Origin: Actinomycetales bacterium UBA1416
Lineage (GTDB): Bacteria > Actinomycetota > Actinomycetes > Actinomycetales > Actinomycetaceae
Length of the DNA stretch: 9,427 bases
Assembly: GCA_002304945.1 (NCBI GenBank)
Contig: DBPQ01000052.1
Coordinates: forward strand, 1-9,427
Direction: 5' to 3'
In this document: one piece after another, positions 1 to 6,182 of the stretch
How the letters are laid out: each line of letters starts with the position of its first letter
How positions within the stretch are numbered: the stretch's first letter is position 1
Translations under genes and position numbers: made by a program
The notes under the pieces: model-generated
Databases searched by the model: none
Seen by the model: only the letters and a program-made list of their open reading frames with translations
What the model was told of the DNA's origin: nothing

Positions 1-30
1 CAGCGGCCTGAGCGACCGGCGCCTGCCCGC

Positions 31-753
31 TCAGGCCAGGAAGGCCCGCCACGTCTCGGGGATCATCCACCACCCGACGAACGCTACGACGTCGATGAGC
101 GTGTGCGCCACCACCAGTGGCATGACCCGGCGCGACCGTCGGTAGTACTCGTTGAACACCAGGCCCATGACCAGGTTCCCGAAGAACGGCCCGATCCCCT
201 GATACAGGTGGTACGCCCCGCGCAGCACGGCCGAGGCGAGGGTCTGCCACTTCCAGGCCCAGCCGCGTTCCCCCAACCGCTCCAACAGGTAGCCCACCGC
301 GATGACCTCCTCGAACACCGCGTTCTTCACCGCGGAGAGGAGGAGGACTGGCACGGCCCACCACACGTCGTTGAGGGCGGCGGGGTTGATGGCCACGGTG
401 ATGCCGAGCGCTCGTCCCAGCAGGTAGAACCCGAGCCCGGGGATCCCGATGAGTGCTGCCAGCCCCACGCCCGCGGCGAGGTCGCGCACCGGCCGCGCGA
501 CGTTGAAGCCCACCCGGTCGATCGCGCGCCGCCCGGGTTCACTCAACAGGTACAGCGCCAGCACCACCGGCACGAGGGCGAAGGCGATCCCGAGCAGCTG
601 GTAGGTGAGGTCCAGCCAGGGCCGCGGGGACACCGAGGGGTTCAGCGCCGTCGACTGGTCCCCCAGCGGTGTCTCAGCGGTGAGCCGCGCGATGATCCGC
701 ACGATCGCGTACACCGCGGACTGCCCGAGGCTGAGCCCGAGCACGATCCACAC
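31..753 (-). CDS. CPBP-family intramembrane metalloprotease
   Basis: This is a polytopic membrane protein of the CPBP (CAAX protease and bacteriocin-processing, Abi) family, putative intramembrane metal-dependent proteases. Counting from the GTG at 751-753 (240 residues), motif 1 is FEEV with Glu148-Glu149, motif 2 is the RGAYHLYQG segment with His182, and motif 3 is AHTLIDVVAF with His217 and Asp221. These carry the usual metal-binding and catalytic residues. Several hydrophobic segments are visible, for example residues 1-20, 51-70, 95-118, 131-147 and 211-230. The GTG start is probably too short: the same frame stays open upstream, encodes an Arg-rich, family-like N-terminus, and reaches a CTG at 817-819 that overlaps the asparaginase stop with a Shine-Dalgarno-like AGGTGG in front. 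That would give 262 residues. The gene follows the asparaginase on the same strand and is likely co-transcribed with it. The substrate is unknown. Confidence 0.88.
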   Translation of the reverse strand: MWIVLGLSLGQSAVYAIVRIIARLTAETPLGDQSTALNPSVSPRPWLDLTYQLLGIAFALVPVVLALYLLSEPGRRAIDRVGFNVARPVRDLAAGVGLAALIGIPGLGFYLLGRALGITVAINPAALNDVWWAVPVLLLSAVKNAVFEEVIAVGYLLERLGERGWAWKWQTLASAVLRGAYHLYQGIGPFFGNLVMGLVFNEYYRRSRRVMPLVVAHTLIDVVAFVGWWMIPETWRAFLA

Positions 754-815
754 CTCGGCGCCCAGCCGGCGCCGGATCGCCGCCCCCGGGACGGCCTGGG
801 CGGTCGGCGGCCCGC

Positions 816-1823
816 TCAGAAGGCCACCTCGATCCGACCGACCGGCTCGCCCCGCCCGAACACCGGAACCTCCCGCAGCACCGCCGCGCCCGCCACGTCC
901 GCGCCGATCCGTTCCAGCACCTCGAGCGCCACGAGGGTGGCGGCGCGGGCGGCGCCGTCGGCGATCTTGACGACGACGGCGTGCCCCGACGGCGCCACGA
1001 CGCCCACCACGCCCTCCGCGCCGCTCTTCGCGAGGGCCCCGGGGAGGGAGCGCATGAGGACGGTGTCGTCCTGGCCCTCGCCCGCGACGAGCAGCGGGTG
1101 CGCGCGCATGGCGGTGGCGACGCGCCCCGCCTCGGACTCGGGCGGCGCCGTCGCGAGCAGGTGGAAGGCGCGCGCGAGGCCGCGGACCGTGACGGCGAAC
1201 TGGGGGGCGCCGCAGCCGTCCACGGTCACGGCCCCCACGGGCCCGGCGAACTCCTCGAGCACCTCGCGGACGAGGAGCTGGAGAGGGTGGGCGGGGTCGA
1301 GGTAGGTGGCGGTGTCCCAGCCGCTGGCCACGCAGGCGGCAAGCATGGCGGCGTGCTTGCCCGAGCAGTTGTAGAGCAGGCGCCGGGGAGCGTCACAGGC
1401 GCGGATGGCGGCGTCGAGGGTGACGGGGTCGCGGGGCATCGCGGGCGGGCAGCGGAGGTCGGCCTCGCCAAGTCCCGCGGCCTCGAGGATGGCGCCGGCA
1501 GCCGCGACGTGCGCAGCCGCGCCTGCGTGCGACGCCGCCGCGATGGCGAGGGTCTCGTCCGCGAGGTCCGCCCCGGCCCGGAGGCTGGCGACGGCCTGGA
1601 ACGGCTTGGAGGAACTGCGGGGCAGGAAGAGCCGCCCCGCACTTCCCAGCTCGAGGGCCGGCGTGCCGTCCGGGTGCACCGCCGCGACGATCCCCAGATG
1701 GTGCGACTCGGGGAACCCGCTGCGCACCACGATCGCGAGCTCCGCGAGGTCGGCGGCGGTGGCAGCGGCAGGGACGGCGGTGGCAGTCGCAGGGACGTCG
1801 GCGGGATCGGAGGGAGCGGTCAT
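816..1823 (-). CDS. Asparaginase II-family protein (PF06089 type)
   Basis: This 335-residue protein resembles the Asparaginase_II family (Rhizobium etli-type L-asparaginases, unrelated to E. coli AnsB), which hydrolyse asparagine to aspartate and ammonia. Visible family motifs, in order, are RSG..ES (34-40), RSSSKPFQA (69-77), SHAG (98-101), YNCSGKHA (151-158), DGCGAPQFA (202-210), GEGQDDT (248-254) and K.GAEG around 266-271. The SxxK-like RSSSK and NCSGKH segments are the expected active-site elements. The N-terminus has a roughly 30-residue Ala/Thr-rich extension containing a tandem 7-residue duplication. No signal peptide is evident, so it is probably cytoplasmic. The ATG at 1821-1823 is chosen because a TAGATT hexamer sits exactly 6 nt upstream, fitting a leaderless transcript. 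It is divergent from the ABC exporter and followed by the CPBP gene. Actual activity is not proven by sequence. Confidence 0.92.
   Translation of the reverse strand: MTAPSDPADVPATATAVPAAATAADLAELAIVVRSGFPESHHLGIVAAVHPDGTPALELGSAGRLFLPRSSSKPFQAVASLRAGADLADETLAIAAASHAGAAAHVAAAGAILEAAGLGEADLRCPPAMPRDPVTLDAAIRACDAPRRLLYNCSGKHAAMLAACVASGWDTATYLDPAHPLQLLVREVLEEFAGPVGAVTVDGCGAPQFAVTVRGLARAFHLLATAPPESEAGRVATAMRAHPLLVAGEGQDDTVLMRSLPGALAKSGAEGVVGVVAPSGHAVVVKIADGAARAATLVALEVLERIGADVAGAAVLREVPVFGRGEPVGRIEVAF
817..829 (-). promoter_or_regulatory. Candidate ribosome binding site and CTG start for the CPBP protease
   Basis: On the minus strand AGGTGG (complement of 824-829) lies 4 nt before a CTG codon (817-819). 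That codon overlaps the asparaginase TGA (816-818) as CTGA, mimicking the common ATGA/GTGA coupling. No ATG, GTG or TTG occurs in this frame between 754 and at least 939, so CTG is the only sensible start that keeps the conserved-looking N-terminal residues. This is inference from sequence; CTG starts are rare. Confidence 0.45.
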
Positions 1824-1829
1824 GCGCCC

Positions 1830-1835
1830 AATCTA
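1830..1835 (-). promoter_or_regulatory. Putative -10 box of the leaderless asparaginase transcript
   Basis: On the minus strand TAGATT ends 6 nt before the ATG, matching the actinobacterial TAnnnT -10 and placing the transcription start at or near the A of ATG. No Shine-Dalgarno sequence precedes the start, and no convincing -35 is seen. Confidence 0.55.
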
Positions 1836-1908
1836 GCCAGTGCGGCGGTGGGACGCCGGGCGGGGACCCGCACTGCCCGGGAGGCGCGGGCCACGGCGGG
1901 GACGGGCG

Positions 1909-1914
1909 TAGATT
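1909..1914 (+). promoter_or_regulatory. Putative -10 box of the ABC exporter operon
   Basis: TAGATT lies 7 nt before the ATG at 1922. The bases between are TGCGCCC, with no purine-rich ribosome binding site, so a leaderless mRNA is the simplest reading. The hexamer is identical to the one on the opposite strand serving the divergent asparaginase gene. Confidence 0.55.
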
Positions 1915-1921
1915 TGCGCCC

Positions 1922-2875
1922 ATGGACACGGTCATCGGCGTGGAGGGACTGGTCAAGTCGTACGGGCGGTTCACGGCCCTGCACGGCCTGGACCTGGAGG
2001 TGACCCGGGGCGAGGTGCACGGCTTCCTCGGCCCGAACGGCGCCGGCAAGTCCACCACGATCCGGGTGCTGCTCGGCCTGCTGCGCGCGGACGCCGGCCA
2101 CGTGGAGGTGCTCGGCGGGGACCCGTGGCGCGACGTCGTCGCCCTCCACCGCCGCCTCGCCTACGTGCCGGGCGAGGTGAGCCTCTGGCCGGGCCTCACC
2201 GGCGGCGAGGCCATCGACCTCCTCGGCAACCTCCGCGGCGGCTTGGACGAGGCCCGCCGCGCCCACCTGATCGAACGGTTCGAGCTGGACCCCACCAAGC
2301 GCGGCCGCCAGTACTCGAAGGGCAACAAGCAGAAGGTGGCGCTGGTGGCGGCGCTGGCCTCGGACGTCGAGCTGCTCATCCTGGACGAACCCACCTCCGG
2401 CCTCGACCCCCTCATGGAGATGGTCTTCCAGGAGGAGATCGGCTACGTGAAGGAGCAGGGACGCAGCGTGCTCCTCTCCAGCCACATCCTCTCCGAGGCG
2501 GAGGCGCTCGCGGACCGGGTCTCGATCATCCGCGACGGCGTGGTGGTCGAGACCGGCACCCTCGACGACCTCCGCCACCGCACCCGCACCACCATCCGCG
2601 TCACCCTGCAGCGCCCGCCTGCCGCGCCCGCCGAGCTCGCCCCCCTCGAGGACGTCCACCTCGACGGCGCCCACGTGCGCGGCACGGTCGAGGCCGAGCG
2701 GGTCGGTGAGACGCTCGGCGCGCTCGGCCGCTTCGGGATCGAGGCGCTCACCGCCACCCCGCCGTCCCTCGAGGACCTGTTCCTCCGCCACTACGGCGAC
2801 GACGCCGCCGCACCGGCCTCGTCGTCGGGCGCGACCGCCTCGCCGAGCCGCCACGGCCGGAGGGCGAGGGACTGA
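1922..2875 (+). CDS. ABC exporter ATP-binding protein
   Basis: This 317-residue cytoplasmic ATPase would power export by the permease encoded next to it. Visible motifs are Walker A GPNGAGKST (37-45), an ABC signature degenerated to YSKGNKQKV (131-139), Walker B LLILDE (151-156), D-loop SGLD (159-162) and the H-loop His188. The usual Q-loop glutamine is replaced in the YVPGEVSLWPG segment (81-91). These variants are what I expect for ATPases paired with COG3559-type permeases ('polyketide antibiotic exporter' family), so they are not evidence of inactivity. Residues after about 225 form a C-terminal extension with a low-complexity Ser/Ala/Arg tail. The stop overlaps the permease start by 1 nt, implying translational coupling. 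The start is supported by a TAnnnT box 7 nt upstream. The exported substrate cannot be read from the sequence; lipids, drugs or antibiotics are all possible. Confidence 0.93.
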   Translation: MDTVIGVEGLVKSYGRFTALHGLDLEVTRGEVHGFLGPNGAGKSTTIRVLLGLLRADAGHVEVLGGDPWRDVVALHRRLAYVPGEVSLWPGLTGGEAIDLLGNLRGGLDEARRAHLIERFELDPTKRGRQYSKGNKQKVALVAALASDVELLILDEPTSGLDPLMEMVFQEEIGYVKEQGRSVLLSSHILSEAEALADRVSIIRDGVVVETGTLDDLRHRTRTTIRVTLQRPPAAPAELAPLEDVHLDGAHVRGTVEAERVGETLGALGRFGIEALTATPPSLEDLFLRHYGDDAAAPASSSGATASPSRHGRRARD

Positions 2876-4467
2876 TGGGCGGACGCCTGACCGGGGTGCG
2901 CCATCTGCTGCCGGTGGCGCTGCACCAGGACCGGAAGTCGATCGCACCGTGGATCGCGCTGATCTCGGTGCTCTCGGCGAGCTCGGTACTCGTCTACGAC
3001 TGGGTGTTCCCCGACCCGGAGGCCCAGCGGATCCTCCAGCTGAATGTGACCGCGAACCCGGCGATGGCCCTCATCTTCGGCAAGCCCGTGGACCTCACCA
3101 CCGCGGACGGGTTCAACGCGTGGCGCGCCGGAGCCCTTGGCATGTTCTTCTCCGGGCTGATGGCGATCTTCATCGTGGTGCGCAACTCCCGCGCGGAGGA
3201 GGACTCCGGCCGCGCGGAACTCGTGGCCTCCGGGGTGATCGGGCGCGAGGCCCGGCCCGCCGTGGCCGTGGCGCTGGCTGCCATGGCGGCACTCCTGCTC
3301 GGGGTGGTCTCCGCGCTGGTGACCATCGCCTTCGGCGGCGGCGTGGCGAACTCGATCATGCTGTCCGCCACCTTCACCGCCTCCGCGCTGCTGTTCGCCG
3401 GGGTGGGGGTGGTGGCGGCGCAGATCGGCTCCGACGCCCGGGCCGCGAACACGCTCGCGGTCACGGTGCTGGGGGCCCTGTTCGTGGCGCGCGGCTACAT
3501 CGACTCCTCCGGCGCCCCGGACTGGGCCGCGTGGCTCACGCCGTTCGGCTGGCTCCAGGAGACGCGGCCCGCGGTGGACAACATCTGGTGGCCACTGGCG
3601 CTGGTGGTGGGGTTGGCGCTGGTCCTCGTGGGGGTGGGCCTGGCACTCCACGCCCGCCGCGACTTCGGGATGGGCCTCGTGCCGCCCCGCCCGGGTCCGG
3701 CCCGCGCCGGAGCGGTGGGGACCCTGTGGGGTCTGGCCCTGCGGCTGCACCGCTCCGCGCTGGCCTCCTGGATGGTGGGGTTCGCGGTGCTGGGCATCCT
3801 GCTCGGCTTCCTCGCCAACACGGTCACCGACGTGTTCGCCGAGAATCCGGGGATCGCGCAGATCCTGGCCTCCGGCGCGGTGGCCCAGGAGGACCTCGTC
3901 GCCGAGTTCCTCCTCACCATGATCCGCATCCTCGGCATCTACGCCGCGGTCCACGGCGTGCAGGTGGTCATGCGGCTCTACGCCGAGGAGCTCGAGTTCC
4001 GCGCCGACCCCCTGCTCGGCGGGGCCACCACCCGGGCCGCCCACCTCGCCTCCCACGCGGTGATCGCGTTCCTCTCGACCGCGGTCGGCATGATGGTCGC
4101 CGGCTCGGTCATGGGATGGGTCGCCGACGCCACCGGGGACACCATCGGCTTCGCCGACGTCCTCGGCCAGACGGTGGCGACCATCCCCGCGGTCTGGGTT
4201 CTGGTGGGACTAGCACTCGCCGTCGTCGGGGCGAAGCCGTCCAAGCGGCTGGCCGGGTGGATGGCGGTGGTGGCGACCTTCGCCATCACCATCCTCGGGC
4301 CCATGTTCACCCTCGACGAGTGGGTGCTGGACATCTCCCCGCTGTGGCACGTGCCGAACGTCCAGGCCGCTGACCCGGCGTGGGGCGGGCTCGTGGGGCT
4401 CGTGCTCGTGGCGGCGGCGTTCACCGCCGTCGGGTTCGCCGGCTACCGACGGCGCGACATCGCCTGA
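2875..4467 (+). CDS. ABC exporter permease (COG3559-like)
   Basis: This 530-residue integral membrane protein is the transmembrane partner of the preceding ATPase. About twelve hydrophobic segments can be counted in two groups of six. The first half includes residues 22-44, 83-101, 125-152, 156-180, 186-205 and 238-257; the second begins near 293 and ends with the segment before the terminal GYRRRDIA. The stretch VVRNSRAEEDSGRAELVAS (about 101-119) is typical of the 'putative exporter of polyketide antibiotics' group and is probably a cytoplasmic coupling region. The ATG at 2875-2877 overlaps the ATPase stop (TGATG) and is preceded by GAGGG at 2866-2870, a good ribosome binding site. The gene converges on the hexapeptide protein gene with 2 nt between stop codons. 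Substrate unknown; antibiotic export is a family label, not a demonstrated role here. Confidence 0.92.
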   Translation: MGGRLTGVRHLLPVALHQDRKSIAPWIALISVLSASSVLVYDWVFPDPEAQRILQLNVTANPAMALIFGKPVDLTTADGFNAWRAGALGMFFSGLMAIFIVVRNSRAEEDSGRAELVASGVIGREARPAVAVALAAMAALLLGVVSALVTIAFGGGVANSIMLSATFTASALLFAGVGVVAAQIGSDARAANTLAVTVLGALFVARGYIDSSGAPDWAAWLTPFGWLQETRPAVDNIWWPLALVVGLALVLVGVGLALHARRDFGMGLVPPRPGPARAGAVGTLWGLALRLHRSALASWMVGFAVLGILLGFLANTVTDVFAENPGIAQILASGAVAQEDLVAEFLLTMIRILGIYAAVHGVQVVMRLYAEELEFRADPLLGGATTRAAHLASHAVIAFLSTAVGMMVAGSVMGWVADATGDTIGFADVLGQTVATIPAVWVLVGLALAVVGAKPSKRLAGWMAVVATFAITILGPMFTLDEWVLDISPLWHVPNVQAADPAWGGLVGLVLVAAAFTAVGFAGYRRRDIA

Positions 4468-4469
4468 CC

Positions 4470-4901
4470 TCAGGCAGCCGGCCGGGACCGCGCGGAGCGG
4501 CCGGTCCGTGGCACGGTGGATCGCGGCGGTACGGTGGCGCGTGGCGGGACGTCGGCGTCGGCGGGGACGGTGGCGCGCGCGGTCACGAGTGCGGCCTCGC
4601 CGATCCGCGCGCGCGGACCGAGCGTGGCCCGCTCCCCCACCACGGCCCCCGGGCCGACGTGCACCGCCGATCCGACCACCGCGAGCCGCCGCACGAGGGC
4701 ATCGCGGTCGATCCACGCGCCGGGGCCAATGCGCGCCTCGGCCTCGACCCGGGCCCCCGGGTCGACGTAGGCCGCCTCGGCGACGTGCGCCGTCGGGTCG
4801 ACGACGGCGGAGACCTCCACCCAGCCCCCGCCGCGCGGGTGGCGGACGTAGCGGCGCTGGGTGCCGTCGTCGGCCTCGAACTGCTCGAACTTCTTCCTCA
4901 T
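4470..4901 (-). CDS. Left-handed beta-helix (hexapeptide repeat) protein
   Basis: This small protein (143 residues from the ATG at 4899-4901) consists mostly of imperfect six-residue repeats with a small aliphatic residue every sixth position, such as AVVDPTAHVAEAAYVDPGARV (written continuously from about residue 32). This is the signature of a left-handed parallel beta-helix as in bacterial acyl- and acetyltransferases. The helix covers about residues 30-125. A short N-terminal module (MRKKFEQFEADDGTQRRYVR, then HPRGGGWVE) precedes it, and a basic Pro/Arg/Ser tail follows. No catalytic histidine or substrate domain can be assigned, so it may be structural rather than enzymatic. The start at 4901 is preferred over an in-frame ATG at 4917-4919 because GGGAGCGAGG precedes it, while the upstream ATG has no ribosome binding site. 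It is convergent with the ABC permease. Confidence 0.75.
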   Translation of the reverse strand: MRKKFEQFEADDGTQRRYVRHPRGGGWVEVSAVVDPTAHVAEAAYVDPGARVEAEARIGPGAWIDRDALVRRLAVVGSAVHVGPGAVVGERATLGPRARIGEAALVTARATVPADADVPPRATVPPRSTVPRTGRSARSRPAA

Positions 4902-4970
4902 GCCACCTCGCTCCCGCATCGCTGGGCCCGGCGAATCCCGGCCGTGTCATGGGTCCAACGCATGAGGAGG

Positions 4971-4984
4971 CCGGAACGTTCCGG
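4971..4984. promoter_or_regulatory. Perfect 14-bp palindrome upstream of the hexapeptide gene
   Basis: CCGGAACGTTCCGG is a perfect dyad about 70 bp upstream of the hexapeptide protein start, in the 198-bp gap to the hydrolase stop. It could be an operator for a dimeric regulator. No regulator is encoded nearby, and short GC-rich palindromes arise by chance, so function is only a possibility. Confidence 0.25.
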
Positions 4985-5072
4985 GTGTTCGCCGAGGACG
5001 GAAATCGCCCCGGGCATGCCACCGCGGACGACGGCGTCCCGGGGTGTCAGGGCAGGCGGCGGCGCGCCGGCG

Positions 5073-5092
5073 GGACGCACCGGCACGCGTCC
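5073..5092 (-). terminator. Possible weak hairpin after the hydrolase gene
   Basis: GGACGC and GCGTCC are separated by 8 nt just downstream of the hydrolase stop (minus strand) and could form a 6-bp GC stem. There is no T-run, so this is at best a weak terminator or a chance GC hairpin. Confidence 0.2.
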
Positions 5093-5099
5093 GGCGACG

Positions 5100-5864
5100 T
5101 CAGGCGGCGCCGTCGTCGAGGTAGCGGGACGCCCAGGCCGCGAGGACGTCGGCGACGTAGCGGGCGTCGGCGTGATCGGTGAGGAGGTGGTTGGCGCCGT
5201 CGAGGCTGATGAACGACTTGGGGTGGCGGGCGGCCATGAAGATCTCGGAGGCGTTGTCGATGTGGACGGTGCGGTCCTGCGGGGAGTGCATGACGAGCAG
5301 GGCGCGGCCGAGGTCCCGGATGCGTTCGCGCTGCGGCTGGGAGCGGATGTCCTCGAGGAACTCGCGTCGCAGGGTGAAGGGGCGGCCGCCGAGCTGGACC
5401 TCGACCTCGTCGGCGTCGTGGATGTCCGGGGCCTGGCGGGCGAGGAGATCGGTGACGTGGCCGGGATCGGAGGGGGCGGCGATCGTGGCGACGGCGCGCA
5501 CCTCCGGGACCTGCCCGGCGGCGGCGATCACCGCGGCGCCACCGAGCGAGTGGCCGACCAGCAGGCCCGGCGCCTGGCCGCGATCCCGCAGCACACCGGC
5601 GGCGGTGACCATGTCCGCGACATCCATCGAGAAGGTGGCGGCGCCGAACTCGCCCTCGGACTCCCCGAGGCCGGTGACGTCGAAGCGCAGGACCGTGAAC
5701 CCGCGATCCGTGAGCGCCCGGGCGATGCGAGCCGCGGCGATCGAGTCCTTGCCGCAGGAGAAGCAGTGCCCGAAGATCGCGGACGCCCGCGAGGTTACCG
5801 GGATGTCGAGGAGGCCGGCGAGCCGCTGGCCGGCGGCGCCGTCGAACTCGAGCCGTTCTGCCAT
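5100..5864 (-). CDS. Alpha/beta hydrolase
   Basis: This 254-residue serine hydrolase has the alpha/beta fold. The nucleophile is Ser106 in GHSLGG (104-109), the probable acid is Asp197 in SPQDRTV and the base is His226 in GANHLLTD. The HCFSCGKDS segment (33-41) followed by RFDVTGLGESEGEF (60-73) resembles the hydrolase half of bifunctional hydrolase/OsmC proteins, but no OsmC domain follows, so this is a stand-alone form. Substrate unknown; esterase or thioesterase activity is plausible. No signal peptide is seen. The ATG at 5862-5864 is chosen because a strong GGGAGGA ribosome binding site lies 4 nt upstream. The longer open frame to 5993 runs through the tRNA-Ser gene and is not real. The gene lies downstream of the tRNA on the same strand, separated from it by a terminator, so it needs its own promoter, which I cannot pinpoint. 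Confidence 0.9.
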   Translation of the reverse strand: MAERLEFDGAAGQRLAGLLDIPVTSRASAIFGHCFSCGKDSIAAARIARALTDRGFTVLRFDVTGLGESEGEFGAATFSMDVADMVTAAGVLRDRGQAPGLLVGHSLGGAAVIAAAGQVPEVRAVATIAAPSDPGHVTDLLARQAPDIHDADEVEVQLGGRPFTLRREFLEDIRSQPQRERIRDLGRALLVMHSPQDRTVHIDNASEIFMAARHPKSFISLDGANHLLTDHADARYVADVLAAWASRYLDDGAA

Positions 5865-5912
5865 GGTGTCCTCCCGCTGAATCCAGTGCCTGCGTCCAGT
5901 GTGCCCCCGGGC

Positions 5913-5944
5913 AAAGGAAACGGCCCGGGGATCGCCCGGGCCGT
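5913..5944 (-). terminator. Rho-independent terminator of tRNA-Ser
   Basis: On the minus strand ACGGCCCGGG (5935-5944) and CCCGGGCCGT (5920-5929) form a perfect 10-bp stem with a 5-nt loop CGATC, followed by the T-rich tail TTCCTTT. The stem begins at the terminal A of the tRNA's encoded CCA. This arrangement would end the tRNA transcript and insulate the hydrolase gene. Confidence 0.85.
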
Positions 5945-6031
5945 GGCGGTAGCGGCGGGATTCGAACCCGCGGTGGCTTGCACCACACAGCATTTCGAGT
6001 GCTGCACCTTCGGCCGCTCGGACACGCTACC
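5944..6031 (-). tRNA. tRNA-Ser (anticodon CGA)
   Basis: An 88-nt type II tRNA with CCA encoded. The acceptor stem GGTAGCG pairs with CGCTACC (7 bp), and the discriminator is G. The D region follows the TG at positions 8-9. The anticodon stem CAGCA/TGCTG encloses the loop CTCGAAA with anticodon CGA (5995-5997), reading UCG serine codons. The variable arm pairs GTGG with CCAC, and the T stem GCGGG/CCCGC encloses TTCGAAT. The long variable arm and CGA anticodon make the serine assignment secure. It has its own promoter and terminator. Confidence 0.97.
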
Positions 6032-6038
6032 GCCGAGC

Positions 6039-6068
6039 ATCCTATCGGCCCGGTTCCGCGCCACCCAA
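6039..6068 (-). promoter_or_regulatory. Promoter of tRNA-Ser
   Basis: On the minus strand TTGGGT (6063-6068) is followed after 18 nt by TAGGAT (6039-6044), which ends 7 nt before the mature tRNA 5' end. Spacing and hexamers fit a sigma-70-type promoter giving a very short leader. Confidence 0.55.
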
Positions 6069-6086
6069 ACCGGGGAGGGTGTGGGG

Positions 6087-6131
6087 CCGCACACGGTGCG
6101 CCCGCACACGGTGCGCCCGGACGCGGTGCGG
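6087..6131. repeat. Three tandem 15-bp repeats upstream of the sirtuin gene
   Basis: CCGCACACGGTGCGC occurs at 6087-6101 and identically at 6102-6116; a third copy, CCGGACGCGGTGCGG (6117-6131), differs at three positions. The first two copies each contain a CGCAC/GTGCG dyad around ACG. They lie between the divergent tRNA-Ser and sirtuin promoters, ending about 40 bp before the sirtuin -10 box, a reasonable place for regulator binding sites. Confidence 0.7.
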
Positions 6132-6170
6132 CAGGTACGGCGGGTCACGCGCTCCGCCGTCGCCCTGACG

Positions 6171-6176
6171 TACCCT
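6171..6176 (+). promoter_or_regulatory. Putative -10 box of the leaderless sirtuin transcript
   Basis: TACCCT ends 6 nt before the GTG at 6183. The nearby GAGG is only 1 nt from the start codon, too close to serve as a ribosome binding site, so leaderless initiation at the GTG is favoured. Confidence 0.45.
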
Positions 6177-6182
6177 CGAGGC

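Noticed and set aside
103..1305. Long plus-strand frames opposite the CPBP and asparaginase genes
   Set aside because: Their translations are His/Arg/Pro/Gly-rich with no motifs, while the minus strand carries clear family motifs.
1820..4056. Long minus-strand frames opposite the ABC exporter genes
   Set aside because: They are shadow frames rich in Gly, Arg, His and Glu; the plus strand has complete ABC ATPase motifs and membrane segments.
1922..4467. A dedicated antibiotic biosynthesis or resistance cluster
   Set aside because: Only the exporter pair is present; no biosynthetic gene or regulator accompanies it, so the family name should not be read as function.
4917..4919. An upstream ATG as the start of the hexapeptide protein
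   Set aside because: It lacks any ribosome binding site, whereas the ATG at 4899-4901 has one.
4971..4984. An actinobacterial LexA (SOS) box
   Set aside because: The GAAC and GTTC halves are contiguous; the SOS box needs a 4-nt spacer between them.
4902..5086. Possible short gene of about 60 codons between the hexapeptide gene and the hydrolase
   Set aside because: Short frames exist on both strands but none has both a ribosome binding site and protein-like composition.
5865..5993. A 43-residue N-terminal extension of the hydrolase
   Set aside because: It runs through the tRNA terminator and part of tRNA-Ser, whereas the ATG at 5864 has a strong ribosome binding site.
6087..6131. A short CRISPR-like array
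   Set aside because: The three units are directly adjacent with no spacers, only 15 bp long, and no cas gene is present.
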